Source of the DNA: Anabaena catenula FACHB-362
GTDB lineage: Bacteria > Cyanobacteriota > Cyanobacteriia > Cyanobacteriales > Nostocaceae
Reading direction: 5' to 3'
Length of the DNA: 64,000 nt
Assembly (NCBI RefSeq): GCF_014698735.1
Contig: NZ_JACJTQ010000020.1
Location: 44,273-108,272 of the forward strand
Shown here: positions 11,601 through 20,157 of the stretch, in pieces
Layout of the letters: each line of letters opens with the position of its first letter
Position numbering within the stretch: position 1 is the stretch's first letter
Position numbers and translations under genes: made by a program
The notes under the pieces: generated by a model
The model's database searches: none
Told to the model about the DNA's origin: nothing
What the model saw: only the letters and a program-made list of their open reading frames with translations

Positions 11601-13748
11601 GACAATTTTGAAGCTACAGAAATGCCTAAAGTACAGCCAGCATTGACTCCAAGAGTCTTAGCAAAATCTAATAATGCTGGTTTAGGCTCAGAAAAGGTTG
11701 ATGATGACTTTAAGGAATTGGAAGAACTGCTGAGAAAAGCGGATCAAACAATGAACGCCCAAGGGAGAGGGTCCAAATCCAACAGCACCAAAACACAACG
11801 TCCCAATACTCGTCGTGTGACTAGAGAAGAAAGCATGAAGATTCCAGTCAAGCAACTGGATGAGATGAGTAACTTAGTTGGGGAGTTGGTAGTCAATCGC
11901 AATACATTAGAACAGGATCATGAACGTCTGCGGCAGTCACTAGATAACTTGCTGATACAAGTACAACATCTGTCGGATGTAGGAGCAAGGATGCAGGAAT
12001 TATACGAGCGATCGCTATTAGAAGCCTCTCTCCTCACCAGCCGCAGCCGCTCCAAAGGACACAGCCACTCATCAGGAAATTCTCAAGATCGGGGTTTTAG
12101 TGAGCTAGAAATGGATCACTTTACCCTTTTCCATACATTATCCCAAGAGACAATAGAGTTCATTGTTCGAGTCCGTGAGTCAGCCAGTGATATTGACTTT
12201 GTCACCGAAGAAACCGAGCGCGTAGCAAGGCAATTCCGCCAAGTCACAACTCAGCTACAAGAAGGACTAACCAGAGCGCGAATGGTACCTTTTGCTCAAG
12301 CTGTAGATCGCTTGCGACGAGGTGTGCGCGATAACGGCATCAAGTGCGGCAAACAAGTAGAGTTGGTAGCAGAAGGTGCAGACACATTAATTGACAAGAT
12401 GATTTTAGATCATCTGACTGACCCGCTCACTCATATGCTCAATAATGCGATCGCTCACGGTATTGAAACTCCAGAAGTACGGAAAGCTGCTGGTAAATCA
12501 CCCGTGGGCATCATTACCATCTGTGCTTTCCACCAGGGCAACCAAACTGTAATTTCTGTGGCTGATGATGGCGCTGGTATCAACCACGAAATTGTCAAAC
12601 ACAAGGCGATTGAAAGAGGTGTAATTACACTAGAAGAGGCTCAAAGGATGTCTCGCCAAGAAGTTTATGAACTTTTGTTCGTGCCTGATTTTAGCACTGC
12701 CGATGAGATTGATGATATCAAAGGTCGGGGTGTAGGCATGAACGTAGTCGAGAACAACATTAACGAAATTCGTGGCACAGTTACTACTGACTCCACCCTG
12801 GGCAAAGGAACCACCTTCACCATTCGTCTACCACTCACCCTGAGTATTTGTAAAGCTCTCTGCTGTGTCTCCGATAAGTCAAGAATCGCCTTCCCAATGG
12901 ACGGAGTAGAAGACACACTAGATATTCCCGTCACCGATATTCAGCAAGATGCTGATGGACAACCATTTATTTTTTGGCGGGATACAGCCCTACCATTCCG
13001 TCCTCTAAAGGAAATTCTAGCCTTTAATCGCCAGATTAGTCGCGGTAATGTCTATAGCGCCACCAGAGAAGATGACATGGTTTCTGTAGTTGTAGTCCGT
13101 TCAGGAAATACAATGGTTGCTCTACAGATTGACCAAGTACTAAGTGAACAAGAAATTGTTATTAAGCAATTTGAAGGGCCTGCTCCCAAACCTAGCGGTG
13201 TAGCTGGTGCTACAGTTCTCGGTGATGGTCGCATTATGCCCATTGCCGACGTTTTGGAAATCATTGACATCTTCCAAGGCAAGATGTCCAAACAAATTGG
13301 TGGCGGTTCTTGGCAACGGAAAACTACTCCTTCGCTCCCTGAAACTCCAGAGGCTAAGATTGAGCCAACAGTACTGATTATCGATGACTCCATTACTGTC
13401 CGGGAGTTGCTTTCTCTTACCTTTACTAAGGCAGGTTATCGCGTTGAACAGGCGCGTGATGGTCAGGAAGCTTGGGATAAACTCCGTTCCGGGCTGCCAT
13501 GCGATATCGTCTTCTGCGACATCGAAATGCCCCGCTGTGATGGACTGGAATTGCTATCACGCATTCAAAAAGATAGTACTCTTAACCACCTGCCCATTGC
13601 CATGCTCACCTCACGGGGTGCAGACAAACATCGACAAATGGCAGTTCAACTCGGTGCCAGCGGCTACTTCACTAAACCATATCTAGAAGAAGCACTTCTA
13701 GAAGCTGCTTCAAGAATGTTGAAAGGAGAAAAACTCGTTACGGCTTAA
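8664..13748 (+). CDS. hmpE: Hybrid CheA histidine kinase HmpE
   Basis: 1694 residues. Hpt domain at the N-terminus with phospho-His 51 in AAHSIKGGAAMLG; then an acidic, low-complexity linker of roughly 700 residues (about 330-1040) rich in E/D/S; the dimerisation segment (about 1058, MKIPVKQLDEMSNLVGELVV); HATPase (about 1245-1390) with N-box HMLNNAIAHGIE, G1 DDGAGI and G2 KGRGVGMNVV; CheW-like P5 (about 1390-1540); and a C-terminal receiver (about 1570-1685) with DDS, phosphoacceptor in VFCDIEMPRCDG and Lys in YFTKPY. The ATG at 8664 is used; another in-frame ATG at 8670 is equally possible. It closes the hmp operon, 114 bases after hmpD. It phosphorylates HmpB and probably HmpA. Confidence 0.92.
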   Translation: MQMQPEQQQKILGYFIEEAREHLNTIEQGLLKLQDTLNDPEMIKEVFRAAHSIKGGAAMLGLSSIQHTSHRLEDCFKVLKEHPVQVDQKLESLFLGVADTLRSLLDHLSSPFGLSDETANTLMSETEPVFEWLIQHLELLVQPGSNAATVAEYPTIIQPIGSASTKLQHQAPVSTPQEQKPLVAESRNDNWSEFQNQVLQSLREMLQLFKQSTTPSSREKLQECCHRLVKLGEKLNLPNWCSLSQSAANAIANPDNSYLTLAKIVITEIKQAQELVLQGKEAQIATSRQLEALELIPELDFFTLNFDSVDEEPQALTASTSTLEIHTESLPLEESSTIIFAPTEELTLPAETSDIQVDLSDITISHPFFTHQDETLNRNSNIIDTEGLNVGAAELHTLAEIFKDDTLDIDKTWQQPEIPYINIHQLEISNGDLEDEDDDDLKEFLSLDDPKNNDRRQNLPHITEDLHTIFGKEFFEQEFLEPNNQITNPQTTETNNIVSPLEFFLDDVANEESTVTFNELPQLSVEIAPKNVNINQAEADTLGQIFDENQFLDIQEVTSAELEIIPSTEISTVPNNSFDDFLSATTNTDPLEELIPSETIDSEETQSQPESLSLDTLFDELENNTIQPIDDSAADDIFALAETTATEVSSASDDFNNFWNYTEAAPIQEIAVVEQDVARELEESIFASASGEAVGDSQHSFLDDTYLGDFDFPEEEQVGNIIFTSDGEDDFFADFASSLSIDNGELSLPEIQSFSQEPEAVDFIPQFTNQSLETSVDLELDVFGNFEDDSSQDFSVSLEDIAVNHSANIQQDTKDISLIDQTEVSEISVDGEAFTEINVPETEIFNLIADLPETTNQEELIANIHSIDYLESQSAENIDTASDFDFSELSWEEDKITANASAEQQIVSETNEAHLMFGEENAEESEVETTAAQSDENEFSSPDEFAFLDALLDDPSECVTNSVSIPDTDFDALVALLGTDNFEATEMPKVQPALTPRVLAKSNNAGLGSEKVDDDFKELEELLRKADQTMNAQGRGSKSNSTKTQRPNTRRVTREESMKIPVKQLDEMSNLVGELVVNRNTLEQDHERLRQSLDNLLIQVQHLSDVGARMQELYERSLLEASLLTSRSRSKGHSHSSGNSQDRGFSELEMDHFTLFHTLSQETIEFIVRVRESASDIDFVTEETERVARQFRQVTTQLQEGLTRARMVPFAQAVDRLRRGVRDNGIKCGKQVELVAEGADTLIDKMILDHLTDPLTHMLNNAIAHGIETPEVRKAAGKSPVGIITICAFHQGNQTVISVADDGAGINHEIVKHKAIERGVITLEEAQRMSRQEVYELLFVPDFSTADEIDDIKGRGVGMNVVENNINEIRGTVTTDSTLGKGTTFTIRLPLTLSICKALCCVSDKSRIAFPMDGVEDTLDIPVTDIQQDADGQPFIFWRDTALPFRPLKEILAFNRQISRGNVYSATREDDMVSVVVVRSGNTMVALQIDQVLSEQEIVIKQFEGPAPKPSGVAGATVLGDGRIMPIADVLEIIDIFQGKMSKQIGGGSWQRKTTPSLPETPEAKIEPTVLIIDDSITVRELLSLTFTKAGYRVEQARDGQEAWDKLRSGLPCDIVFCDIEMPRCDGLELLSRIQKDSTLNHLPIAMLTSRGADKHRQMAVQLGASGYFTKPYLEEALLEAASRMLKGEKLVTA

Positions 13749-13880
13749 GTGGGAATTGGGAAGAGGAAAGGGCGCAAGAGGGAAAACTCTTTTTCTGCCT
13801 CCAATTTCTATTCCTGGATAGTAGCCTAAAAATGCGGATATGGGGAGAATAGAGAATGCACGTCCATCATTTCTATAACT

Positions 13881-16001
13881 ATGTCTGACTCTAAAAAACC
13901 CCTCTCCTATCCCAATACGAACAAAAGCAATCAAGTTGATAATTATCACGGTACTGTAGTTGCAGATCCTTACCGCGCTTTAGAAGACCCTGATACAGAG
14001 GATACAAAAGCTTGGATTGAGGCACAAAATCAAGTTACATTTGGTTACTTAAACGAGATTCCAGCTAGGGAAAAAATTAAACAGCGTCTTACCAAACTTT
14101 GGGATTATGAAAAGTATGGTACTCCTTTTAAAGAAGGTGAAACTTACTTTTATTTCAAAAATGATGGACTGCAAAACCAAAGTGTTCTCTATACTCTCCC
14201 CTCCTTAGATGCAGAACCAAGAGTTTTACTCGACCCCAATAAACTTTCAGAAGATGGAACTGTTGCTCTTTCGGGAATTGCAATTAGTGAAAATGGTAAA
14301 CTTTTAGCTTATGGTTTATCTACTTCTGGTTCAGATTGGCAAGAATGGAAAGTTAGAGATATTGAAACAGGTGAAGATTTAAAAGACCATTTGCAATGGG
14401 TTAAATTTTCTAATGCATCTTGGACTCATGATCATCAGGGTTTTTTTTACAGTCGTTATAATGAGCAAAGTGAAAAAACCAAATTAGAAGCGGAAAATGC
14501 GGTCTTGGAGAGACCCCAAGAGGAGCAATTTTCCAAGACAGATATTAATTATTACCAAAAGCTTTATTACCATAAACTTGGCACACCACAAGCAGATGAT
14601 ATCTTAATTTACCATCGTCCTGATCAAAAAGAATGGGGTTTTAGTGGTGAAGTTACAGAAGATGGCAAATATTTGATTATTTCTGTTTGGTTAGGAACTG
14701 ATTCTAGAAACTTGGTTTTTTACAAAGATTTGACTAACCCTAATTCGGAAGTTGTCGAATTAATTAATCAATTTGATGCAGATTACAGCTTCATTGATAA
14801 TGATGATAGCGTTTTCTATTTTCGCACCGATTTAAATGCACCACGAGGCAAAGTTATTGCTATTGATACTAACAATACTACATTAGAAAATTGGCAAGAA
14901 ATTATTCCTCAAACAGCGGAAACATTAGAAAGCGTAGGCATTTTAAATAATCAATTTGTCGCTGATTATCTCCAAGATGCTCATAGCCAAATTAAAATAT
15001 TTGACCTAAAAGGTAACTTCGTTAGAGAAGTAGAATTACCCAGAATTGGTTCTGCTGGTGGATTTAGTGGTAAGCGTCATGATACAGAAACTTTTTATAG
15101 TTTCACCAGCTTTACCGCACCAGGAACTATCTACCGATACGACATGAAAACGGGTAAAAGTGAAATTTTCCGTCAGCCCAAGGTAGATTTTAATGCTGAT
15201 GAATATGAGACTAAACAAGTTTTTTATAAAAGTAAAGATGGTACACAAGTACCGATGTTTATCACTCATAAAAAAGGCATTAAATTAGATAGGAATAACC
15301 CAACTTATCTCTATGGATATGGTGGTTTTAGTATTTCCTTAACTCCTAATTTTTCTGTAAGTCTCTTGGTATGGATGGAAATGGGTGGTGTGTATGCTGT
15401 CCCTAATTTGCGTGGTGGTGGTGAATATGGGGAAGAATGGCATCAAGCCGGAATGAAGGAGAAAAAGCAAAATGTGTTTGATGATTTTATTGCGGCTGCG
15501 GAATGGTTAATTACTAATAATTACACCCAACCTAAAAAGTTAGCTATTGGTGGTGGTAGTAATGGCGGTTTGTTGGTGGGAGTTTGTATGATACAACGCC
15601 CTGATTTATTTGCTGCTGCTTTACCCGCAGTGGGTGTCATGGATATGTTGCGTTTCCATCAATTTACTATTGGTTGGGCTTGGGTGGCTGAATATGGTTC
15701 TGCGGAAAATGTGGAGGAATTTAAAACTCTTTATGCTTATTCACCACTGCATAATTTGCAGCCGGGGACAGCTTACCCCGCTACTTTAATTACTACCGCA
15801 GATCATGATGATAGAGTAGTTCCTGCTCATAGTTTTAAGTTTGCTGCGGCTTTGCAAGAATGTCATATTGGTGATGCACCTGTTTTAATTAGAATTGAAA
15901 CAAAAGCGGGACATGGTGCGGGTAAACCAACTGCGAAAATTATTGAGGAAGCGGCGGATAAGTGGGGGTTTTTGGTGAGGGTTTTGGGGGTTGAGGTTTA
16001 A
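13881..16001 (+). CDS. Prolyl oligopeptidase (S9A family)
   Basis: 706 residues, the normal length for prolyl oligopeptidases, which cut short peptides after proline in the cytoplasm. The N-terminus (YRALEDPDTEDTKAWIEAQN) is the family signature, followed by the beta-propeller region and the alpha/beta-hydrolase domain. The catalytic triad is readable: Ser in GGGSNGGLLVG, Asp in DHDDRVVPAHS and His in AGHGAG near the C-terminus. No signal peptide. It is separated from the hmp operon by 132 bases and runs the same way, but nothing links it functionally to motility. Confidence 0.94.
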   Translation: MSDSKKPLSYPNTNKSNQVDNYHGTVVADPYRALEDPDTEDTKAWIEAQNQVTFGYLNEIPAREKIKQRLTKLWDYEKYGTPFKEGETYFYFKNDGLQNQSVLYTLPSLDAEPRVLLDPNKLSEDGTVALSGIAISENGKLLAYGLSTSGSDWQEWKVRDIETGEDLKDHLQWVKFSNASWTHDHQGFFYSRYNEQSEKTKLEAENAVLERPQEEQFSKTDINYYQKLYYHKLGTPQADDILIYHRPDQKEWGFSGEVTEDGKYLIISVWLGTDSRNLVFYKDLTNPNSEVVELINQFDADYSFIDNDDSVFYFRTDLNAPRGKVIAIDTNNTTLENWQEIIPQTAETLESVGILNNQFVADYLQDAHSQIKIFDLKGNFVREVELPRIGSAGGFSGKRHDTETFYSFTSFTAPGTIYRYDMKTGKSEIFRQPKVDFNADEYETKQVFYKSKDGTQVPMFITHKKGIKLDRNNPTYLYGYGGFSISLTPNFSVSLLVWMEMGGVYAVPNLRGGGEYGEEWHQAGMKEKKQNVFDDFIAAAEWLITNNYTQPKKLAIGGGSNGGLLVGVCMIQRPDLFAAALPAVGVMDMLRFHQFTIGWAWVAEYGSAENVEEFKTLYAYSPLHNLQPGTAYPATLITTADHDDRVVPAHSFKFAAALQECHIGDAPVLIRIETKAGHGAGKPTAKIIEEAADKWGFLVRVLGVEV

Positions 16002-16468
16002 TTTTTGGGTGGGGAATTCCCCTAAGGGGGCTACGAAACTGGCTGAAACATAGACTCTATAAGCATCATAGCTCTTACACCTTGTTGATAATACTTTAAT
16101 TGGATGAGCGAAAACGATTAACGCGGATAAAAAGTTCCGAGTTGTTATATGTTTTAGAGCATCCTGAATAGACGAAAGCATAATAATTCGGCAGAGTTAG
16201 CGGACAGGATGATAGTGCAGCGACGTAATATTAGTTATGCAACTCAAACTCTTGAGGGGACTCAGGCTGGGGTTTTATGTCTCTTGTTGCCGTTCACCTA
16301 ATTCACTATTTCTTAATCTGTCTATTAATATACAATACCTATTCCATCACGATACTAGATAAAATCTCTAAAATCTTACCTATCTCTATAATATTCTCTT
16401 TGCGCCTCTGCGTCTCTGCGTGAGAAACATTCTTTCATAAAAAAAGGTGGGAAATACCCACCCTACAT
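16002..16468. other. Intergenic region with an unexplained open stretch
   Basis: 467 bases between the convergent prolyl oligopeptidase and sufS genes. It contains a CTCTGCGT-type dispersed repeat (about 16398-16424), the sufS terminator, and a start-less open stretch on the plus strand (about 16157-16300) that reads protein-like (ELADRMIVQRRNISYATQTL) but that I cannot assign. It may be the tail of a decayed gene. Confidence 0.45.
16439..16463 (-). terminator. Rho-independent terminator of the suf operon
   Basis: On the minus strand a GGTGGG/CCCACC stem of 6 bp (extended to 7 by a flanking pair) with a 5-base loop is followed by a run of eight T. It starts within 30 bases of the sufS stop codon. 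Confidence 0.88.
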
Positions 16469-17734
16469 TTACTCAGCAAACACACCAGCAAAAAAGTCCA
16501 AAGTCTCCTTCAAAGCTTTGATGAAAACATCAATTTCTTCACGGGTATTGTAAAAAGATAAACTTGCTCGTGCAGTTCCCGCTAAACTTAAATAACGGTG
16601 TAATGGTTGAGTACAATGATGTCCAGAACGTATAGCCACACCTTCTTGATCTAACAAAGTTGCTAAATCATTCGCGTGAACACCCTCTGCTGTAAAAGCT
16701 GCTAATGCGGCTCTACCTTCTCCTTCCGCATTAGGTTTTGGTCCATAGATTCTAATTTGGGGTATTTGCTTTAATTGCGCGAACAAATAAGCAGTTAATT
16801 CGGCTTCATAAGCATGGATTTTATCCATACCGATATTAGTAAGATAATCTATCGCTGCACCAAGAGCGATCGCTTCCCCAATTGCTGGAGTACCCGCTTC
16901 AAATTTATGGGGTAATTCTGCATAGGTAGAATGGTCTAAATATACCTCAGCAATCATTTCACCACCACCGAAAAATGGCGGCATTGCTTCTAGTAATTCC
17001 AACTTACCATACAAAAAGCCGATGCCAGTGGGAGCGCACATTTTATGTCCAGAAGCTACCAACCAATCACAGTCTAGTTCTTGGACATCAATAGGCATAT
17101 GGGGGACACTTTGACAAGCATCCAGTAAGAATTTCGCACCGTACCTGTGAGCAATTTCGGCGATTTCTTTGGCTGGATTTATACAACCCAAAGTATTAGA
17201 AACATGAACGATAGACACCAGTTTTGTTTTCTCAGAAATCAGAGTTTTGAACTGTTCTAAATCAAAAGTTCCTTCCGGTGTTAATTCGACAAACTTCAAT
17301 ACCGCGCCTGTTTTTTGAGCGACAAATTGCCAAGGAACAATATTACTATGGTGTTCCATTACCGAGAGAATAATTTCATCTCCTGGCTGTAAATTGCTCA
17401 TTCCCCAACTATAAGCTACTAAGTTAATTGCTTCACTAGCGTTGCGGGTGTAAACAATTTCTTGGCGTGATTTTGCATTAATAAATTTAGCAATTTTATC
17501 TCTTGCTGCTTCATAAGCATCAGTGGCTTTTGCACTCAAAAAATGTGCGCCACGATGGACATTGGAGTTATATTGTTCGTAATAATCACGCCAAGCATTT
17601 AATACAGCGAAAGGCTTTTGAGAAGTAGCCGCATTATCGAGATAAACCAGGGGTTTACCGTGAACTTCCTGATGTAAAATTGGGAAGTCAGAGCGAACTT
17701 TATCAGCTAGACTTTTGGTAGAAGTAATGACCAT
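16469..17734 (-). CDS. sufS: Cysteine desulfurase SufS
   Basis: PLP enzyme that takes sulfur from cysteine and passes the persulfide to the SUF scaffold. 421 residues from ATG 17734 ([18 protein letters not shown]); an upstream in-frame start at 17797 would add 21 residues that run through repeat sequence, so it is less likely. Seen: [10 protein letters not shown] near the N-terminus, the PLP lysine in [11 protein letters not shown], and the active-site Cys in [11 protein letters not shown]. It is the last gene of the sufBCDS order, but about 200 bases of hairpin-rich repeats separate it from sufD, so its expression may be partly uncoupled. Confidence 0.95.
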   Translation of the reverse strand: MVITSTKSLADKVRSDFPILHQEVHGKPLVYLDNAATSQKPFAVLNAWRDYYEQYNSNVHRGAHFLSAKATDAYEAARDKIAKFINAKSRQEIVYTRNASEAINLVAYSWGMSNLQPGDEIILSVMEHHSNIVPWQFVAQKTGAVLKFVELTPEGTFDLEQFKTLISEKTKLVSIVHVSNTLGCINPAKEIAEIAHRYGAKFLLDACQSVPHMPIDVQELDCDWLVASGHKMCAPTGIGFLYGKLELLEAMPPFFGGGEMIAEVYLDHSTYAELPHKFEAGTPAIGEAIALGAAIDYLTNIGMDKIHAYEAELTAYLFAQLKQIPQIRIYGPKPNAEGEGRAALAAFTAEGVHANDLATLLDQEGVAIRSGHHCTQPLHRYLSLAGTARASLSFYNTREEIDVFIKALKETLDFFAGVFAE

Positions 17735-17758
17735 TTTTAATAAAGAGTTCAGGAGAAT

Positions 17759-17938
17759 TTTAACCTGCCAAGGAATAAATTCCCTGGCTAATAGCAAAAG
17801 TCGGTTAAAACCGACTATTAATTATTCAGAAATTTAGTTCGTTTTAACGAACTTTAGCTATGAGACTTGTACTTTAGTGCAAGGCTTCTCATTTAACCCG
17901 CCAAGGAATAAATTCCCTTGTACTTTAGTACAAGGCAT
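17759..17938. repeat. Hairpin-rich repeat cluster between sufD and sufS
   Basis: Four short perfect or near-perfect hairpins in a row: GTCGGTTAAAACCGAC (about 17815-17830), AGTTCGTTTTAACGAACT (17836-17853), CTTGTACTTTAGTGCAAG (17866-17883) and CTTGTACTTTAGTACAAG (17917-17934). The 19-mer GCCAAGGAATAAATTCCCT occurs twice, before and after the set. Non-coding, in the middle of an operon. Confidence 0.85.
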
Positions 17939-19291
17939 TTATTTATTCGTGAGACTTGTGACGGTTTTCAACAAACTCTCACGCAAATAAGGAACAGGTA
18001 TGAAGTTAATAATTTCTGTCGCGAAAGCATTAACTAATAACTTACGGGCATTATTTTCATCAATACCGCGACTTTGCAAGTAGAATATTTGATCATCTTC
18101 TAACTGACTGACAGTAGCACCGTGAGCGCATTTAACATTATCAGCAGTGATTTCTAATTGAGGTTTGGTGTCAATTCTCGACTTAGATGATAACAGCAAA
18201 TTGCGGTTTAGCTGTGCTGCGTCGGTTAACTGTGCGGGTTTAGGAACGAAAACCTTACCATTGAACACACCGTGAGCGCGATCGCCTATAATGCACTTAT
18301 GTAACTGTTTACTCACACCATGAGGATGATTTAAAGATAAAGCACTGTGAGTATCAGCCAATTGATTATCAGCAATAACAGTTAAACCATTCAGCGTCGT
18401 TTCCGTTTGCTCACCAGTTTGCAAAATCTCCAAATTGTGACGTGATATTTTTCCACCAACTGTCACCGCATTACAATTATAACGACTATACCGCGCCTGA
18501 GTTACCGCTGTTTTCCCAACATGAAAAGCCGCTTCACCTTCCCGCACAATTCTATTGTGACTCACCTGAGCATTTTCATTTACCCAGATTTCCGTAACAC
18601 CATTAGTGAAGTAAACCTCTTCCTCTGCGTTCTCTGCGTCTCTGCGGTTCGTATACTCTTCAATTAAACTTACCTGAGAGTTACTTTCAGCTACCACTAA
18701 AACGCGAGGTTGAGAAATAGTAGCAGATTCACCCGACACAGAAACAAATAGTAAATGAATGGGATTTTCAACTACCACATTTTTACCAACCCATACCACC
18801 GCGACATCATTTAAAGCCGCAGTATTAAGAGCAGTAAAAACTTCCTTAGAACCTTCAGCTTGCGCTAAATATTCCTGGATAACTTCACCAGGTAAAACAT
18901 CCAAATTACCGACTTTTAACCCAGAAGGTAAATCTGCAATGTTAGATAAATTAGGTGCATAAACACCATTTACAAAGACTAACCGCTGCGAAACTTCAGG
19001 TAAAACAAAATCATCTTGTAGGGACAATTCATGAATTGTCTCTACATTATTATTGAATGTTACCTGTTTCAGTGGTGATAAATCAGTAAATCGCCATTCT
19101 TCCTCGCGGGTATTGGGGATAACAGAATGACGAACCCAATTAGCAGCACTGTTGCGTAAATCTTGTAACCTACCATCTTGTTTTGTGGTGGTTACCAGAC
19201 TTAATAAATTAGTCAAAAAAGCATCTCTATCTAACAGATTTTGTTGTAGGGGTAATTCATGAATTACCCCTACATTAATTGGAATAGACAT
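17939..19291 (-). CDS. sufD: Fe-S cluster assembly protein SufD, with three repeat insertions
   Basis: SufD forms the SufBC2D scaffold complex for iron-sulfur clusters. 450 residues from ATG 19291, which overlaps the sufC stop in TAATG, a sign of translational coupling; a longer in-frame start lies inside sufC. The SufD beta-helix is recognisable (ISRHNLEILQTGEQTETTL and the C-terminal CAHGATVSQLEDDQIFYLQSRG). Three segments look inserted: residues about 6-16 (VGVIHELPLQ), 82-92 (VETIHELSLQ) and 214-224 (TNRRDAENAEE). The first two are encoded by 30-bp palindromes, the third by a CTCTGCGT repeat. All keep the frame open, so the protein is probably functional. Confidence 0.95.
   Translation of the reverse strand: MSIPINVGVIHELPLQQNLLDRDAFLTNLLSLVTTTKQDGRLQDLRNSAANWVRHSVIPNTREEEWRFTDLSPLKQVTFNNNVETIHELSLQDDFVLPEVSQRLVFVNGVYAPNLSNIADLPSGLKVGNLDVLPGEVIQEYLAQAEGSKEVFTALNTAALNDVAVVWVGKNVVVENPIHLLFVSVSGESATISQPRVLVVAESNSQVSLIEEYTNRRDAENAEEEVYFTNGVTEIWVNENAQVSHNRIVREGEAAFHVGKTAVTQARYSRYNCNAVTVGGKISRHNLEILQTGEQTETTLNGLTVIADNQLADTHSALSLNHPHGVSKQLHKCIIGDRAHGVFNGKVFVPKPAQLTDAAQLNRNLLLSSKSRIDTKPQLEITADNVKCAHGATVSQLEDDQIFYLQSRGIDENNARKLLVNAFATEIINFIPVPYLRESLLKTVTSLTNK
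18620..18652 (-). repeat. sufD: CTCTGCG dispersed repeat inside sufD
   Basis: Three TCTGCGT/TCTGCGG units in tandem on the plus strand, read on the minus strand as NRRDAENAEE within SufD. The same short repeat occurs intergenically here (about 16398-16424) and in partly decayed form at about 20098-20130, 27886-27910 and 46846-46862, so its presence in the gene is probably a secondary insertion. Confidence 0.75.
19017..19046. repeat. sufD: 30-bp palindrome inside sufD, copy 2
   Basis: Half-site TGTAGGGACAATTCA followed by its inverse with one mismatch. On the minus strand it encodes ETIHELSLQ. It has the same length, centre (TTCATGAA) and phase as the palindrome at 19245-19274. Confidence 0.92.
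19245..19274. repeat. sufD: 30-bp perfect palindrome at the sufD N-terminus, copy 1
   Basis: Half-site TGTAGGGGTAATTCA followed by its exact inverse (15 + 15 bp). Read on the minus strand it encodes VGVIHELPLQ at SufD residues 7-16. It is a free-standing palindromic repeat of the type dispersed through Nostoc genomes, here lying in coding sequence. Confidence 0.95.
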
Positions 19292-20076
19292 TATACACCC
19301 ACTCCCAAAGCTTCTTCTAGAACCCAATCATAGCCGCGAGATTCTAACTCCAACGCCAACTCCTTACCACCACTTCTAATAATGCGTCCCTGCGCCATAA
19401 CATGAACAAAATCAGGAACAATATAATCGAGAAGACGCTGATAGTGAGTAATCATAATTGTGGCATTTTCGGAATTCGTTAACTGATTAACCCCATTAGC
19501 GACAATTTTCAGAGCGTCAATATCCAAACCAGAATCAGTTTCATCTAAAATCGCCAACTTTGGTTCTAAAATCGCCATTTGCAGAATTTCATTCCGCTTC
19601 TTTTCCCCACCAGAAAAACCCTCATTCACACTGCGGTTAAGAAAAGAAGAATTCATCTTCACAATATCCAACTTTTCCTCAACCAAATCATCAAAATCGA
19701 AAGCGTCAACCTCTTCCAAACCTTGAGCCTTTCTCCGAGAATTATAAGCCACCCGCAGAAAATCCAAATTACTCACACCAGGAATTTCCAGAGGATATTG
19801 GAAAGCTAAAAACACACCACCTCTAGCCCTGTCTGCTGCTTCCATTTCCAAAAGATTTTGTCCTTGGAAAATCACCTCACCACCAGTAACAGTATAAGCT
19901 GGATGTCCCGCCAAAACCTTAGAAAACGTACTCTTCCCAGAACCATTTGGTCCCATAATCGCGTGAATTTCTCCAGCCCGAACCTCCAAATTCAACCCCT
20001 TTAAAATTGGAGTTTCAGCAACATCAGCCGTCAAATCCTTAACCGACAAAATCAAATCACTATTCTCAATAATCAT
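19291..20076 (-). CDS. sufC: Fe-S assembly ATPase SufC
   Basis: ABC-type ATPase of the SufBCD scaffold, 261 residues. Walker [11 protein letters not shown]-loop in FLAFQYP, signature [15 protein letters not shown], Walker [13 protein letters not shown] and switch His in ITHYQRLL are all present. It begins 81 bases after sufB and its stop overlaps the sufD start. It drives conformational change in the SufB-SufD heterodimer during cluster assembly. Confidence 0.97.
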   Translation of the reverse strand: MIIENSDLILSVKDLTADVAETPILKGLNLEVRAGEIHAIMGPNGSGKSTFSKVLAGHPAYTVTGGEVIFQGQNLLEMEAADRARGGVFLAFQYPLEIPGVSNLDFLRVAYNSRRKAQGLEEVDAFDFDDLVEEKLDIVKMNSSFLNRSVNEGFSGGEKKRNEILQMAILEPKLAILDETDSGLDIDALKIVANGVNQLTNSENATIMITHYQRLLDYIVPDFVHVMAQGRIIRSGGKELALELESRGYDWVLEEALGVGV

Positions 20077-20157
20077 CTTCTCTCTCTCTTCTTTTTTCTT
20101 ACTTCGCGTCCTTCGTGCCTTCGTGGTTCATTCAAAAAAAACCTCAAAGAAAACAGA

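Noticed and set aside
17759..17938. Evenly spaced palindromes considered as a CRISPR array
   Set aside because: The hairpins differ in sequence and have no uniform spacers; they are dispersed repeats.
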